DNA of 14,085 bases from contig DASVBJ010000163.1 of the NCBI GenBank assembly GCA_036375895.1, positions 1 through 14,085 on the forward strand, in the 5' to 3' direction. Made by a program: the position numbers and the translations under genes. The stretch comes from DASVBJ01 sp036375895. GTDB lineage: Bacteria > Actinomycetota > Actinomycetes > JACCUZ01. Below are positions 6,713-12,719 of the stretch, piece after piece. Positions within the stretch are counted from its first letter, which is position 1, and each line of letters begins with the position of its first letter. The notes under the pieces are model-generated. The model was given only the letters and a program-made list of their open reading frames with translations. It did no database searches and was not told the DNA's origin.

Positions 6713-7621
6713 GTGACCGCGCTCCCCGTCCTGGCCGTGACCGGCTCCACCGGCGAGGTCGGAGGGCGGGTGGCCGCCCGCCTCGCGGCGCTCGGCGTCG
6801 CGCAGCGCCTCGTGGTCCGCGACCCCTCCCGGGCCCCGGCCCTGGCCGGCGCGCAGGTGGTCGCCGCAGCCGGCGGCTACGCGGACGGCGACGGGATGCG
6901 TCGGGCTCTGTCCGGAGTGCACACGGTGTTCCTCGTGTCCGCCCAGGAGACGCCGGGGCGGGTCGAGCAGCACCTGACCGCGGTACGGGCCGCCGTCGAC
7001 GCCGGCGTGACGCGGATCGTCTACACGTCGTACCTCGCCGCGGCCCCCGACGCGACCTTCACGTTCGCCCGGGACCACTTCCACACGGAGGAGGCGATCC
7101 GCGCGGCCGGCGTGCGCCACACGTTCCTGCGCAACAGCATGTACCTCGACTTCCTGCCGGTCATGGTCGGCGCGGACGACGTCATCCGCGGGCCGGCCGG
7201 CGACGGCCGCATCGCGATGGTCGCCCGCGACGACGTCGCCGACGTGGCCGCTGCCGTGCTGACCGGCGAGGGGCACGACGGCCGGACGTACGACGTGACC
7301 GGCGCCGAGGCGCTGACGATGACGGAGCTGGCGGCCGCGCTGGCACGGGCCACCGGCCGCCCGGTCACCTTCCACGACGAGACGATCGAGCAGGCTTGGG
7401 CCTCCCGCGCCCACCACGGCGCGCCGGACTTCGCCGTCGAAGGCTGGGTCACGTCCTACGCCGCGATCGCCACCGGCGAGATGGACGTCGTGAGCGACAC
7501 CGTCCGCCAGGTGGCGGGTCACCCCCGGTCGGGGTGGCCGAGGGCCTGGCCGCCCTCGGTTGACGGTCAGCCGGCTGCCGGCGCGCTCTGCGGGGCGTCC
7601 TGCGCCGGGGGCGTCGGGTAG
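6713..7621 (+). CDS. NmrA/QOR2-like NAD(P)-binding SDR protein, frameshifted near its 3' end
   Basis: An atypical short-chain dehydrogenase resembling E. coli QorB (YtfG): an NAD(P)H-binding quinone-reductase-like or redox-sensing cytosolic protein. GSTGEVG (11-17) binds the dinucleotide; IVYTSYLAA (102-110), FLRNSMYLDF (138-147) and the RDDVADVAAAVL region are family landmarks. GTG 6713 is chosen because the Rossmann strand begins at once (MTALPVLAVTGSTG); its ribosome site is weak. As written, the frame runs to a TAG at 7619-7621 (302 residues). After GHP (269-271) the text stops looking like the family: adding one C to the five-C run at 7522-7526 gives PVGVAEGLAALG and a TGA at 7561-7563 (283 residues), the usual length and ending. 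So a one-base loss, by mutation or sequencing error, is likely. Function is inferred at family level only. Confidence 0.85.
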   Translation: MTALPVLAVTGSTGEVGGRVAARLAALGVAQRLVVRDPSRAPALAGAQVVAAAGGYADGDGMRRALSGVHTVFLVSAQETPGRVEQHLTAVRAAVDAGVTRIVYTSYLAAAPDATFTFARDHFHTEEAIRAAGVRHTFLRNSMYLDFLPVMVGADDVIRGPAGDGRIAMVARDDVADVAAAVLTGEGHDGRTYDVTGAEALTMTELAAALARATGRPVTFHDETIEQAWASRAHHGAPDFAVEGWVTSYAAIATGEMDVVSDTVRQVAGHPRSGWPRAWPPSVDGQPAAGALCGASCAGGVG

Positions 7622-7767
7622 GCGAGGTCGCGCAGCCAGGACAGGTCGCCCAGCTCGCGCGCGTGGATGGCCCGCGAGTCGGGGCCGGACTCGTCGTACA
7701 GGTCGGCGAGCAGGGTGAGAGGCACGTGCCGCGCCAACGCGGTCATCACCGGGTGTGCGTTCGTCAC
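7567..7767 (-). CDS. Small unknown protein, 66 residues
   Basis: A short frame from GTG 7767 (MTNAHPVMTALARHV) to TGA. The translation alternates hydrophobic and charged residues like a real folded helical protein: PLTLLADLYDESGPDSRAI, then HARELGDLSWLRDLAYP, then a Pro/Ala/Gln tail. This style recalls small conserved actinobacterial proteins of unknown function, but I cannot name a family. An ATG at 7746 is an alternative start; neither has a strong ribosome site. The gene is convergent with the NmrA-like gene, and if the frameshift there is corrected the two stop codons are only three bases apart, which supports both readings. It is divergent from the PAC2 gene. No signal peptide, membrane helix or known motif is visible. 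Confidence 0.6.
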   Translation of the reverse strand: MTNAHPVMTALARHVPLTLLADLYDESGPDSRAIHARELGDLSWLRDLAYPTPPAQDAPQSAPAAG

Positions 7768-7862
7768 GGACAGAGGATCGGCACGAGGTCCGGGCAGCCT
7801 GATCGTCCGTTCAGGTGGCGAGGACGGTTGCCCCGGTGTTCGGACGGTGACGGACAATGGCA

Positions 7863-7886
7863 GCAGACAACCCGGCAGACAACCCG
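7863..7886 (+). repeat. Perfect tandem 12-bp repeat before the PAC2 ribosome site
   Basis: GCAGACAACCCG occurs twice head to tail (7863-7874 and 7875-7886). The second copy runs directly into the GAGGAGG ribosome site of the PAC2 gene. It could be an operator or simply a slippage duplication in the leader. Confidence 0.6.
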
Positions 7887-7892
7887 AGGAGG
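7886..7892 (+). promoter_or_regulatory. Ribosome binding site deciding the PAC2 gene start
   Basis: GAGGAGG lies 11 bases before GTG 7904. The nearer GTG at 7894 is out of frame, and upstream in-frame starts lack such a site, so this fixes the N-terminus as MLDPSELFE. The spacing is a little long. Confidence 0.65.
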
Positions 7893-7903
7893 CGTGGCGC
7901 GCG

Positions 7904-8824
7904 GTGCTGGACCCCAGCGAGCTGTTCGAGGTCGACGAGAGCGTGAGCCTGGCCGGGCTCGACCGTCCCGTGCTGGTGCACACGCTCAGCGGCTTCGTCG
8001 ACTCCGGCTCGGCTGCCGAGCTCGCGCGCGACCAGCTGCTCTCCACCCTGGAGCACGAGGTGCTGGCCCGCTTCGACGTCGACCTCCTGCTCGACTACCG
8101 GTCGCGCCGCCCACCGATGGTCTTCGACGCCGACCACTGGGAGTCCTACGACGAGCCGACGCTCGCGCTGCACCTGCTCCGCGACCAGGCCGGCACCTCG
8201 TTCCTGCTGCTCGACGGGGCCGAGCCGGACGTGCAGTGGGAACGGTTCATCGCGGCCGTGCGACTGCTGGTCGAGCGGCTCGGCGTACGCCTCACCGTCG
8301 GCCTGCACGGCATCCCCATGGGGGTGCCGCACACCCGCCCGGTCGGCGTGACCGCGCACGCCACCCGCCCGGAGCTGGTCAGCGGGCACGAGCCGTGGAT
8401 CGCCAAGGTGCAGGTGCCCGGCAGCGTCATGAACCTCCTCGAGCTGCGCCTCGGTGAGGCCGGGTACGACGCGATGGGCTTCGCCGTGCACGTGCCGCAC
8501 TACCTGGCGCAGACCGCCTACCCCGAGGCCGCCGAGGTGCTGCTCACCTCGCTCTCCCACGCCACGGGCCTCGACCTGCCCACGGACGAGCTCCAGGCCG
8601 CGGCCCGGACGACCCGCGAGGCGGTCGACGAGCAGGTGGCCGCATCCAGCGAGGTCGCCGCCGTCGTGACGGCGCTGGAGCAGCAGTACGACGCCTACCT
8701 CGGCGCCCGCGGCCGCTCCGACCTGCTGTCCGGCGCCGGGGGCTTCCCGACGGCCGACGAGCTCGGCGCCGAGCTGGAGCGCTTCCTGGCCGAGCAGGCC
8801 CGCGGCGACTCACCCGAGGGCTGA
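7904..8824 (+). CDS. PAC2 family protein (proteasome assembly chaperone-like)
   Basis: A 306-residue protein of the PAC2 family (DUF75), related in fold to eukaryotic proteasome assembly chaperone 2 and to structures from Corynebacterium. Seen in sequence: the N-terminal MLDPSELFEVDE typical of actinobacterial members; LVHTLSGFVDSGSAAELARDQLL; LLLDYRSRRPPMVFD; the conserved core LTVGLHGIPMGVPHTRP; PGSVMNLLELRL; MGFAVHVPHYLAQTAYPEAAEVLL; and a helical C-terminus (EVAAVVTALEQQYDAYL and after). No membrane segment or signal peptide is seen. The biochemical role in actinobacteria is not settled; proteasome genes are not in this window, so a link to the proteasome is only a family inference. It is monocistronic, with hairpins about 90 and 140 bases downstream. 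Confidence 0.9.
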   Translation: MLDPSELFEVDESVSLAGLDRPVLVHTLSGFVDSGSAAELARDQLLSTLEHEVLARFDVDLLLDYRSRRPPMVFDADHWESYDEPTLALHLLRDQAGTSFLLLDGAEPDVQWERFIAAVRLLVERLGVRLTVGLHGIPMGVPHTRPVGVTAHATRPELVSGHEPWIAKVQVPGSVMNLLELRLGEAGYDAMGFAVHVPHYLAQTAYPEAAEVLLTSLSHATGLDLPTDELQAAARTTREAVDEQVAASSEVAAVVTALEQQYDAYLGARGRSDLLSGAGGFPTADELGAELERFLAEQARGDSPEG

Positions 8825-8911
8825 CGGCCGACTCGCCGGGCCTGCGCGCACTCGGTCGGGTGGCAGCGCCGAGAGAGTGGGCGTCGGGCCGGGAGCGCCT
8901 CACGGCGCAAG

Positions 8912-8926
8912 GCCGCTCGAAGCGGC
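8912..8926 (+). terminator. Short hairpin downstream of the PAC2 gene
   Basis: A 6-bp stem (GCCGCT / AGCGGC) with a 3-nt loop is followed by TTCAAAT, an unusually AT-rich stretch here. It lies 87 bases after the PAC2 stop. A weak terminator candidate. Confidence 0.35.
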
Positions 8927-8964
8927 TTCAAATGGGACCCGGGGCTACCGCGGCCCGACGCCCG

Positions 8965-8988
8965 GGACGGCCCCCTGAGGGGCCGTCC
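8965..8988. terminator. Bidirectional terminator hairpin between convergent genes
   Basis: A perfect 10-bp stem (GGACGGCCCC / GGGGCCGTCC) with a CTGA tetraloop lies between the PAC2 gene (plus) and the 209-residue gene (minus), 55 bases past the stop of the latter. The stem is symmetrical enough to serve both strands. No T-run. Confidence 0.65.
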
Positions 8989-9043
8989 ACGAGTGTGGCA
9001 ACCCTGGCCGCGATTGTCATGTTCCGCGTGTCGCGGGTCGTCC

Positions 9044-9673
9044 TCACACGAGGTCGTGGGTGCGCCACAGCCCGGCGGCCGCCTCCAGGTCCTCGGCGGT
9101 GCGCTGGAGGGACGCCGAGCGCCGCGTGAGCACCGACGCGGCGGCCGGGTCGCTCTCCTCGGCGTCGTCGGCCCGGTGCGCGCGACCCGTCGCGACCACT
9201 CGGCAGAACGCGCCCGCCCGCTCCAGCGCCACCGCGAGGTCGCCACTGAAGACCCCACCGAGGATCTCGTCGAGCAGGTCCCGCAGAGCCTCCGGTGTCG
9301 GCGGCTCCGCTGCCCCGGAAACGACCCGCGGGACCTCCGCCACCAGCTGACCGGCAGCGAAGTCACGGGCCGCGGCGGGGGCGTCCACCCGCACCCACTC
9401 GCGCAACGCGTAGAGCCGCCACAGGGCGCCGGGCAGCGAGCGGGCCGGCCGGTCCGCCCACAGCTCCGCGACGGTGTCCAGGCCCAGGTCGTCCATCAAC
9501 CGCACCAGCCGGGCGCTCACCTCCGGGTCGCCGCCCCGCCGGCCGGTCTCGACCAGGGCGCTCGCCGTGGCGTGCGCCGCCTCGGCGAGCTGCGCCGGGT
9601 CGGGCGCGCCGCCGAACGTCGCGAGCGCGGCCGGCCCCAGCAGGGCCGGGCGGCGCGGTCGGTGCTCCTCCAC
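9044..9673 (-). CDS. Uncharacterised actinobacterial helical protein, 209 residues
   Basis: Function not recognised. From GTG 9673 (MEEHRPRRPALLGPAAL) with a GAGGAT-type ribosome site eight bases upstream. The protein appears all-helical and soluble: DPAQLAEAAHATASALVETGRR, VSARLVRLMDDLGLDTVAELW, the striking LPGALWRLYALREWVR (about residues 80-95), then a C-terminal half rich in Leu/Ala/Glu. No signal peptide, membrane helix, nucleotide-binding or metal-binding motif is visible. The WRLYALREW segment resembles a family of conserved actinobacterial hypothetical proteins that I recall without a name. It is divergent from the coiled-coil protein gene across 70 bp, so the two may share a control region. 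A longer frame continues upstream of the chosen start but is Arg/Ser-rich antisense to the neighbour and not credible. Confidence 0.75.
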   Translation of the reverse strand: MEEHRPRRPALLGPAALATFGGAPDPAQLAEAAHATASALVETGRRGGDPEVSARLVRLMDDLGLDTVAELWADRPARSLPGALWRLYALREWVRVDAPAAARDFAAGQLVAEVPRVVSGAAEPPTPEALRDLLDEILGGVFSGDLAVALERAGAFCRVVATGRAHRADDAEESDPAAASVLTRRSASLQRTAEDLEAAAGLWRTHDLV

Positions 9674-9706
9674 GGCACCGATCCTCGCACCCTGGGCGGC
9701 GCGCCT

Positions 9707-9730
9707 CGCGGCGGCGGCGGTCCCGCCGCG
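9707..9730. promoter_or_regulatory. Inverted repeat in the divergent intergenic region
   Basis: CGCGGCGG (9707-9714) and CCGCCGCG (9723-9730) form an 8-bp inverted repeat with an 8-nt centre, within the 70 bp between two divergent starts and 13 bases before GTG 9744. It could be an operator or a leader hairpin, but GCC-type repeats arise easily at this GC content. Confidence 0.25.
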
Positions 9731-9743
9731 GTATGCCGGACTC

Positions 9744-10625
9744 GTGAGCCCTACCCGCCGTACGGCTGACCAGGCCGGCGCCGACGACGATCGCGACGTC
9801 GCGGAGTCGGCAGACCTGCTGTACCGAACCCATCCGCGCGAGTTCGTCGCGGCCCGCGACGCCCGGGTCCGTGCGCTGCGCGGGCAGGGTCGCGCCGCCG
9901 CGGCCACCGCCGTGGGCCGCCTGCGCAAGCCCACGGTGTCGGCCTGGCTGGTCAACCTGCTGGTCGCCGACGACCCCGAGCTGGCCGATCGGCTGGCCGA
10001 GCTTGCCGCCGCGCTGCGGACGGCACAGGAGCAGCTCGCCGGTGACGAGCTGCGGGCGCTCGGGCGGCAGCGACACGAGCTGGTCGCCGGTCTGGTGGGC
10101 CGGGCCCGAGCGCTCTCGGGCGCGGCCCGGGTCCAGGAGGGCGTCCTCGCCGAGGTGGAGTCCAGCCTCCGGGCGGCGCTCGCCGACCCCGAGGTGGCTC
10201 GGCAGGTGCTCTCCGGCCGACTGCTCCGGGCCGCGGACGTCACCGGCTTCGGGCCGCCGCCCGCCCAGGGCGGGGCGGCGGCAGCTCCTCCGGAGTCCGG
10301 GCGGACCCGGCGTACGACGGCGACCGCCGGCACCCGAGCCGGCGCGGCCGAGGACCGTCGCGCGGAGGCGGCCCGGCGTCGGGCCGAGCAGCGGCGCGCG
10401 GCAGAGCAACGCCGGGCCGAGGAACGACGCAAGGCGGAGCAGCGGCTCGAGGCGCGCCGCCGCGTCAAGGCGGCCGAGAAGGCCCTCGCGGGCGCCGACC
10501 GCGACCGGGTCGCGGCCGCGGCCGCCGCCGCGCGGGCACAGGAGGCCCTCGCCTCGGCGGAGCGGGAGGTCGACCGGCTCCGGGAGCTCCTGCGCGAGGC
10601 CCGGGCGGCGACCCGCGACGGCTGA
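9744..10625 (+). CDS. Uncharacterised protein with long C-terminal coiled coil, 293 residues
   Basis: Function not recognised. GTG 9744 gives MSPTRRTADQAG; the ribosome site is weak. Residues 21-165 form a conserved-looking helical domain: ADLLYRTHPREFVAARDARV (23-42), AVGRLRKPTVSAWLVNLL (56-73), then helices with LRTAQEQLAGDELRALGRQR. Residues 170-200 are a Pro/Gly/Ala/Thr linker. Residues 202-289 are a continuous Arg/Ala/Glu/Gln coiled coil with near-repeats of RRAEQ, and a final leucine-bearing helix (VDRLRELLREA). The FVAARDARVRALR and RKPTVSAWLVN pattern recurs in actinobacterial hypothetical proteins, as I recall, with no assigned role. The basic coiled coil could bind nucleic acid or mediate oligomerisation. 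It is divergent from the 209-residue gene, and a GC-rich hairpin directly follows its stop. Confidence 0.78.
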   Translation: MSPTRRTADQAGADDDRDVAESADLLYRTHPREFVAARDARVRALRGQGRAAAATAVGRLRKPTVSAWLVNLLVADDPELADRLAELAAALRTAQEQLAGDELRALGRQRHELVAGLVGRARALSGAARVQEGVLAEVESSLRAALADPEVARQVLSGRLLRAADVTGFGPPPAQGGAAAAPPESGRTRRTTATAGTRAGAAEDRRAEAARRRAEQRRAAEQRRAEERRKAEQRLEARRRVKAAEKALAGADRDRVAAAAAAARAQEALASAEREVDRLRELLREARAATRDG

Positions 10626-10641
10626 GCCGGCCCCCGCCGGC
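10626..10641 (+). terminator. GC-rich hairpin directly after the coiled-coil gene
   Basis: GCCGGC (10626-10631), CCCC loop, GCCGGC (10636-10641): a 6-bp all-GC stem starting on the base after the TGA. A short terminator candidate without T-run. Confidence 0.4.
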
Positions 10642-10710
10642 GCCCGCGGGCTTGCGCGGCCACCGCCGCGGCCCGACAGTGGGCGCAGGGCCTGAGGTGG
10701 AGGGCAGTCG

Positions 10711-11277
10711 ATGACCACGGCGTCCGGCGGGTCCGCCGCAGCGGGGCGGAAGGCGGTCGCCGGCCTGCTCCTCGCCGGTGCCGCGGTCGCGGTCTCGACG
10801 GGTGTCTACGCCCGGGCTCACGACCCGGCCGGCCGCCCGCTCTTCACGCTCGGCTTCTCGGGCGTGCTGCCGATGAAGGCCTGGCTGACGAGCGGGGTGA
10901 TGCTGCTGCTCGTGGTGCAGGCGGTCACCGCGCTGTGGATGTGGGGACGGCTGCCGGCAGTCGGACCCGCACCGGCGGGGGTCGCCGTCCTGCACCGGTG
11001 GAGCGGGAGCGCCGCGTTCGTCCTGACGCTGCCGGTGGCCTTCCACTGCATCTGGTCGCTCGGCTTCGGCACCAGCAGCACCCGGGTCCTGGTCCACAGC
11101 CTGGCCGGCTGCCTGTTCTACGGCGCCTACGCCACCAAGATGCTCGGCCTGCGCGTGCGCGGACTGCCGGCACGGATGGTGCCGGTGACGGGCGGGGTCC
11201 TGCTCGCGTCCGTCGTGCTCGTCTGGCTCACGTCGGCGGTGTGGTTCTTCACCCGCTCCGGTCTACCGCTCACCTAG
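10711..11277 (+). CDS. DUF6529-like polytopic membrane protein, possible cytochrome b561-type
   Basis: A 188-residue integral membrane protein with about five hydrophobic segments (roughly 15-33, 56-78, 99-119, 128-146 and 156-180). Histidines in or next to the segments stand out: H95 (VLHRWSG), H112 (AFHCIW) and H129 (LVHSLAG). LHRWSG and spaced membrane histidines resemble cytochrome b561/ferric-reductase-like proteins that bind heme, so haem binding is plausible but not proven. I match it to the actinobacterial DUF6529 family from memory. ATG 10711 has a GGAGGG site about five bases upstream. Its stop TAG overlaps the ribosome site of the Rieske gene nine bases before that start, so the two are surely one operon. 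The likely role is passing electrons across or within the membrane to or from the Rieske protein. Confidence 0.82.
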   Translation: MTTASGGSAAAGRKAVAGLLLAGAAVAVSTGVYARAHDPAGRPLFTLGFSGVLPMKAWLTSGVMLLLVVQAVTALWMWGRLPAVGPAPAGVAVLHRWSGSAAFVLTLPVAFHCIWSLGFGTSSTRVLVHSLAGCLFYGAYATKMLGLRVRGLPARMVPVTGGVLLASVVLVWLTSAVWFFTRSGLPLT

Positions 11278-11281
11278 GAGG
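11277..11281 (+). promoter_or_regulatory. Ribosome site that supports a TTG start
   Basis: GGAGG begins on the last base of the upstream TAG stop and sits five bases before TTG 11287. It is the best site in the area and makes the rare TTG the most likely start of the Rieske gene. The arrangement suggests translational coupling with the upstream membrane protein. Confidence 0.75.
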
Positions 11282-11286
11282 TCACG

Positions 11287-11736
11287 TTGTCCGTCCCGGT
11301 CCTGTCGCGGCGGTCGGCCGTCCGGGGTCTCCTCGTCGTCGCCGCCTCCGGTGTCGCGGGATACCTCGTCGCGCGGGACAGCGATGCCGCGAAGGCGAAG
11401 CGCATCACGACGGCGGCCAACGGGTACGGGCCCGCCCCCGCCCCAGGCGGTCGCCGGCTCGCCGCGCTGGCCGACGTACCGGTCGGCGGCGGCGTGGTCG
11501 AGAGCGCCGCCGGGGTGGTGCTGACCCGGGACGCCAGCGGCGAGGTGCACGCGTTCTCGGCGACCTGCACGCACCAGGGCTGCACCGTCAACGCGGTCCG
11601 GGACGGCGCGATCCTCTGTCCGTGTCACGGCAGCCGGTTCGACGCCCGGACCGGGGCGCCCATCGCGGGTCCCGCCACCCGACCCCTGCCCGAGACGCCG
11701 GTCGTCGTCCGCGACGGCGCCGTGCTCACGGCCTGA
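11287..11736 (+). CDS. Rieske [2Fe-2S] protein with twin-arginine signal/anchor
   Basis: A 149-residue electron-transfer protein on the outer face of the membrane. The N-terminus SRRSAVRGLLVVAASGVAG (7-25) is a twin-arginine type signal or anchor, fitting export of a pre-folded Fe-S protein. The Rieske domain (about 50-148) has CTHQGC (94-99) and CPCHGS (111-116): by family knowledge C94, H96, C111 and H114 ligate the cluster and C99-C113 form the disulfide. It is complete but minimal, with no extra catalytic domain, like small stand-alone actinobacterial Rieske proteins. It is not part of a bc1 complex here, since no cytochrome b or c1 gene is adjacent. The partner is probably the DUF6529-like protein just upstream. 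The start is TTG with GGAGG. Confidence 0.93.
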   Translation: MSVPVLSRRSAVRGLLVVAASGVAGYLVARDSDAAKAKRITTAANGYGPAPAPGGRRLAALADVPVGGGVVESAAGVVLTRDASGEVHAFSATCTHQGCTVNAVRDGAILCPCHGSRFDARTGAPIAGPATRPLPETPVVVRDGAVLTA

Positions 11737-11747
11737 AGGAGACTGCG

Positions 11748-11831
11748 ATGCGCTGGAGGCGTGCACTGCCGACGGTGATCTGGCTGGCTGCGACGGGCTT
11801 CGCCCTCGGCGCCCTGCTGGCGCTGTCCTGA
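11748..11831 (+). CDS. 27-residue single-span membrane peptide in the Rieske operon
   Basis: MRWRRALPTVIWLAATGFALGALLALS: four positively charged residues or neighbours at the start (R2, R4, R5), then one hydrophobic helix (about 6-26), so the N-terminus should stay inside. AAGGAG (11736-11741) overlaps the A of the Rieske TGA and lies six bases before the ATG, an ideal spacing. Third positions are nearly all G or C, as in real genes here. The gene ends 25 bp before the ACT-domain gene. No family is known to me. Size and setting recall small accessory subunits of membrane redox complexes. The main doubt is that any 28-codon frame is short, but ribosome site, topology and operon position agree. 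Confidence 0.65.
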   Translation: MRWRRALPTVIWLAATGFALGALLALS

Positions 11832-11856
11832 GGGTCGCGAGACGCGGAGGCGGCAG

Positions 11857-12249
11857 ATGGCGACGGACCTCACGCTCTACCTCGACGACCAGCCCGGCGA
11901 GCTGGGCCGGCTCGGCCGGCTGCTCGGCCGGGCCGGCGTGAACATCGAGGGCCTCTGCGCCGTGACCAGCGGCGGCGGGGCGGCGGAGGTGCACGTCCTC
12001 GTGGAGGACATCACGGCCGCCTTCACCGCCCTGGCCGCCGCCGGCATCACGGTCGCGTTCGAGCAGGAGGTCGCGATCGTGCCCGTGGAGGACCGGCCCG
12101 GCGTGCTGGGCGAGGTGTCCACCCAGCTCGGCTCCGCGGGTGTCAACATCACCCTGGCCTACCTCGCGACGGGAACCCGGCTGGTGCTCGCCGCCGACGA
12201 CCTGGCGGCGGCGCAGGCCGCCCTGCGCGACCCGCGCCACGCCCTCTGA
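11857..12249 (+). CDS. Tandem ACT-domain protein
   Basis: A 130-residue cytosolic protein made almost only of two ACT domains, small-ligand (often amino acid) sensors. The first has LTLYLDDQPGELGRLGRLLGRAGVNI (ending about residue 31); the second begins VAIVPVEDRPGVLGEVSTQLGSAGVNI. The paired PGxLG...GVNI pattern, with the ligand-binding glycine in the first loop, is diagnostic. There is no attached enzyme domain, so it is a stand-alone regulator or binding protein whose partner is unknown. ATG 11857 has GGAGG (11846-11850) six bases upstream. It lies 25 bp after the micropeptide gene, so it is probably in the same transcript, although a functional link to Rieske chemistry is unclear. Its stop lies three bases from the stop of the opposing membrane-protein gene. 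Confidence 0.9.
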   Translation: MATDLTLYLDDQPGELGRLGRLLGRAGVNIEGLCAVTSGGGAAEVHVLVEDITAAFTALAAAGITVAFEQEVAIVPVEDRPGVLGEVSTQLGSAGVNITLAYLATGTRLVLAADDLAAAQAALRDPRHAL

Positions 12250-12252
12250 CGC

Positions 12253-12570
12253 TCACGTCGTCGCGGGCCGTCGCGTAGCGGCCCGGCGCGCCGCCACGAG
12301 GTGTGTCACGAGCAGGGTGACCCCGACCGCGAGCAGGGCCGCACCCGCCGCGGGGAGGACGATCTCCCACACAGAGGTCCCCCCGGTCGATGCCGGCCCC
12401 GGGTCGCCCGCGGGCACGAAACCCGCACCGGCCCCGGTCCCGGCCCCGGTGCCTGGTGCCCCCGGCTCCGGCTCCGGCATGGCCCATGCGGCGGTTCCCC
12501 CGACCAGCAGCAGCAACGTCACGGACACGGCCGTCGCGGCCGCCCCCAGCAGTGCACGGATCTTCGTCAT
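12253..12570 (-). CDS. Small secreted/membrane-anchored Gly/Pro-rich protein, unknown
   Basis: Function not recognised. 105 residues from ATG 12570, with AAGGAA upstream. Residues 1-30 look like a cleavable signal peptide (MTKIRALLGAAATAVS..., hydrophobic VTLLLLVGG, cleavage after TAAWA). Then a low-complexity Pro/Gly/Thr/Ala segment (31-65, with EPEPGAPGTGAG and a GTGAG repeat), a membrane helix at about 69-92 (VWEIVLPAAGAALLAVGVTLLV), and an Arg-rich tail (RRAATRR). The plan - signal, disordered external linker, C-terminal helix, positive tail - recalls surface proteins held by a C-terminal anchor, but no LPxTG motif is seen. It is convergent with the ACT gene (3-bp gap) and divergent from the LuxR-type regulator, which could control it. 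Confidence 0.75.
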   Translation of the reverse strand: MTKIRALLGAAATAVSVTLLLLVGGTAAWAMPEPEPGAPGTGAGTGAGAGFVPAGDPGPASTGGTSVWEIVLPAAGAALLAVGVTLLVTHLVAARRAATRRPATT

Positions 12571-12719
12571 GGTGCTCGTTCCTTCCGTCTCGCCACCGCC
12601 TCTCGGTGGTCGCTCCACGCTGCGGGTCGCCGGCCGCGCCCGCCATTCGTCGTTGCGCGTATGTCCGCGACGCGGCCGGGCGCCTACCGTCGAGCCGCGG
12701 GGCTCTCCGGGAGGCAGAC

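Noticed and set aside
5021..7522. A very long open frame (833 codons) on the minus strand across pepD and the NmrA-like gene
   Set aside because: It is antisense to two clear genes, its translation is Arg/Pro/Ser-rich without family features, and long shadow frames are normal at this GC content.
10378..10450. Repetitive cgg/gcc-rich stretch as a DNA repeat array
   Set aside because: It encodes the Arg/Ala/Glu coiled coil; the repetition is at protein level with variable codons.
9674..10663. N-terminal extension of the 209-residue minus-strand gene to 539 codons
   Set aside because: The extra part is Ser/Arg/Ala-rich and antisense to the coiled-coil gene; a good GTG with ribosome site exists at 9673.
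12659..12690. TTGCGC and TACCGT as a -35/-10 promoter pair for the LuxR-type gene
   Set aside because: The spacing is 26 bp, too long for a standard promoter.
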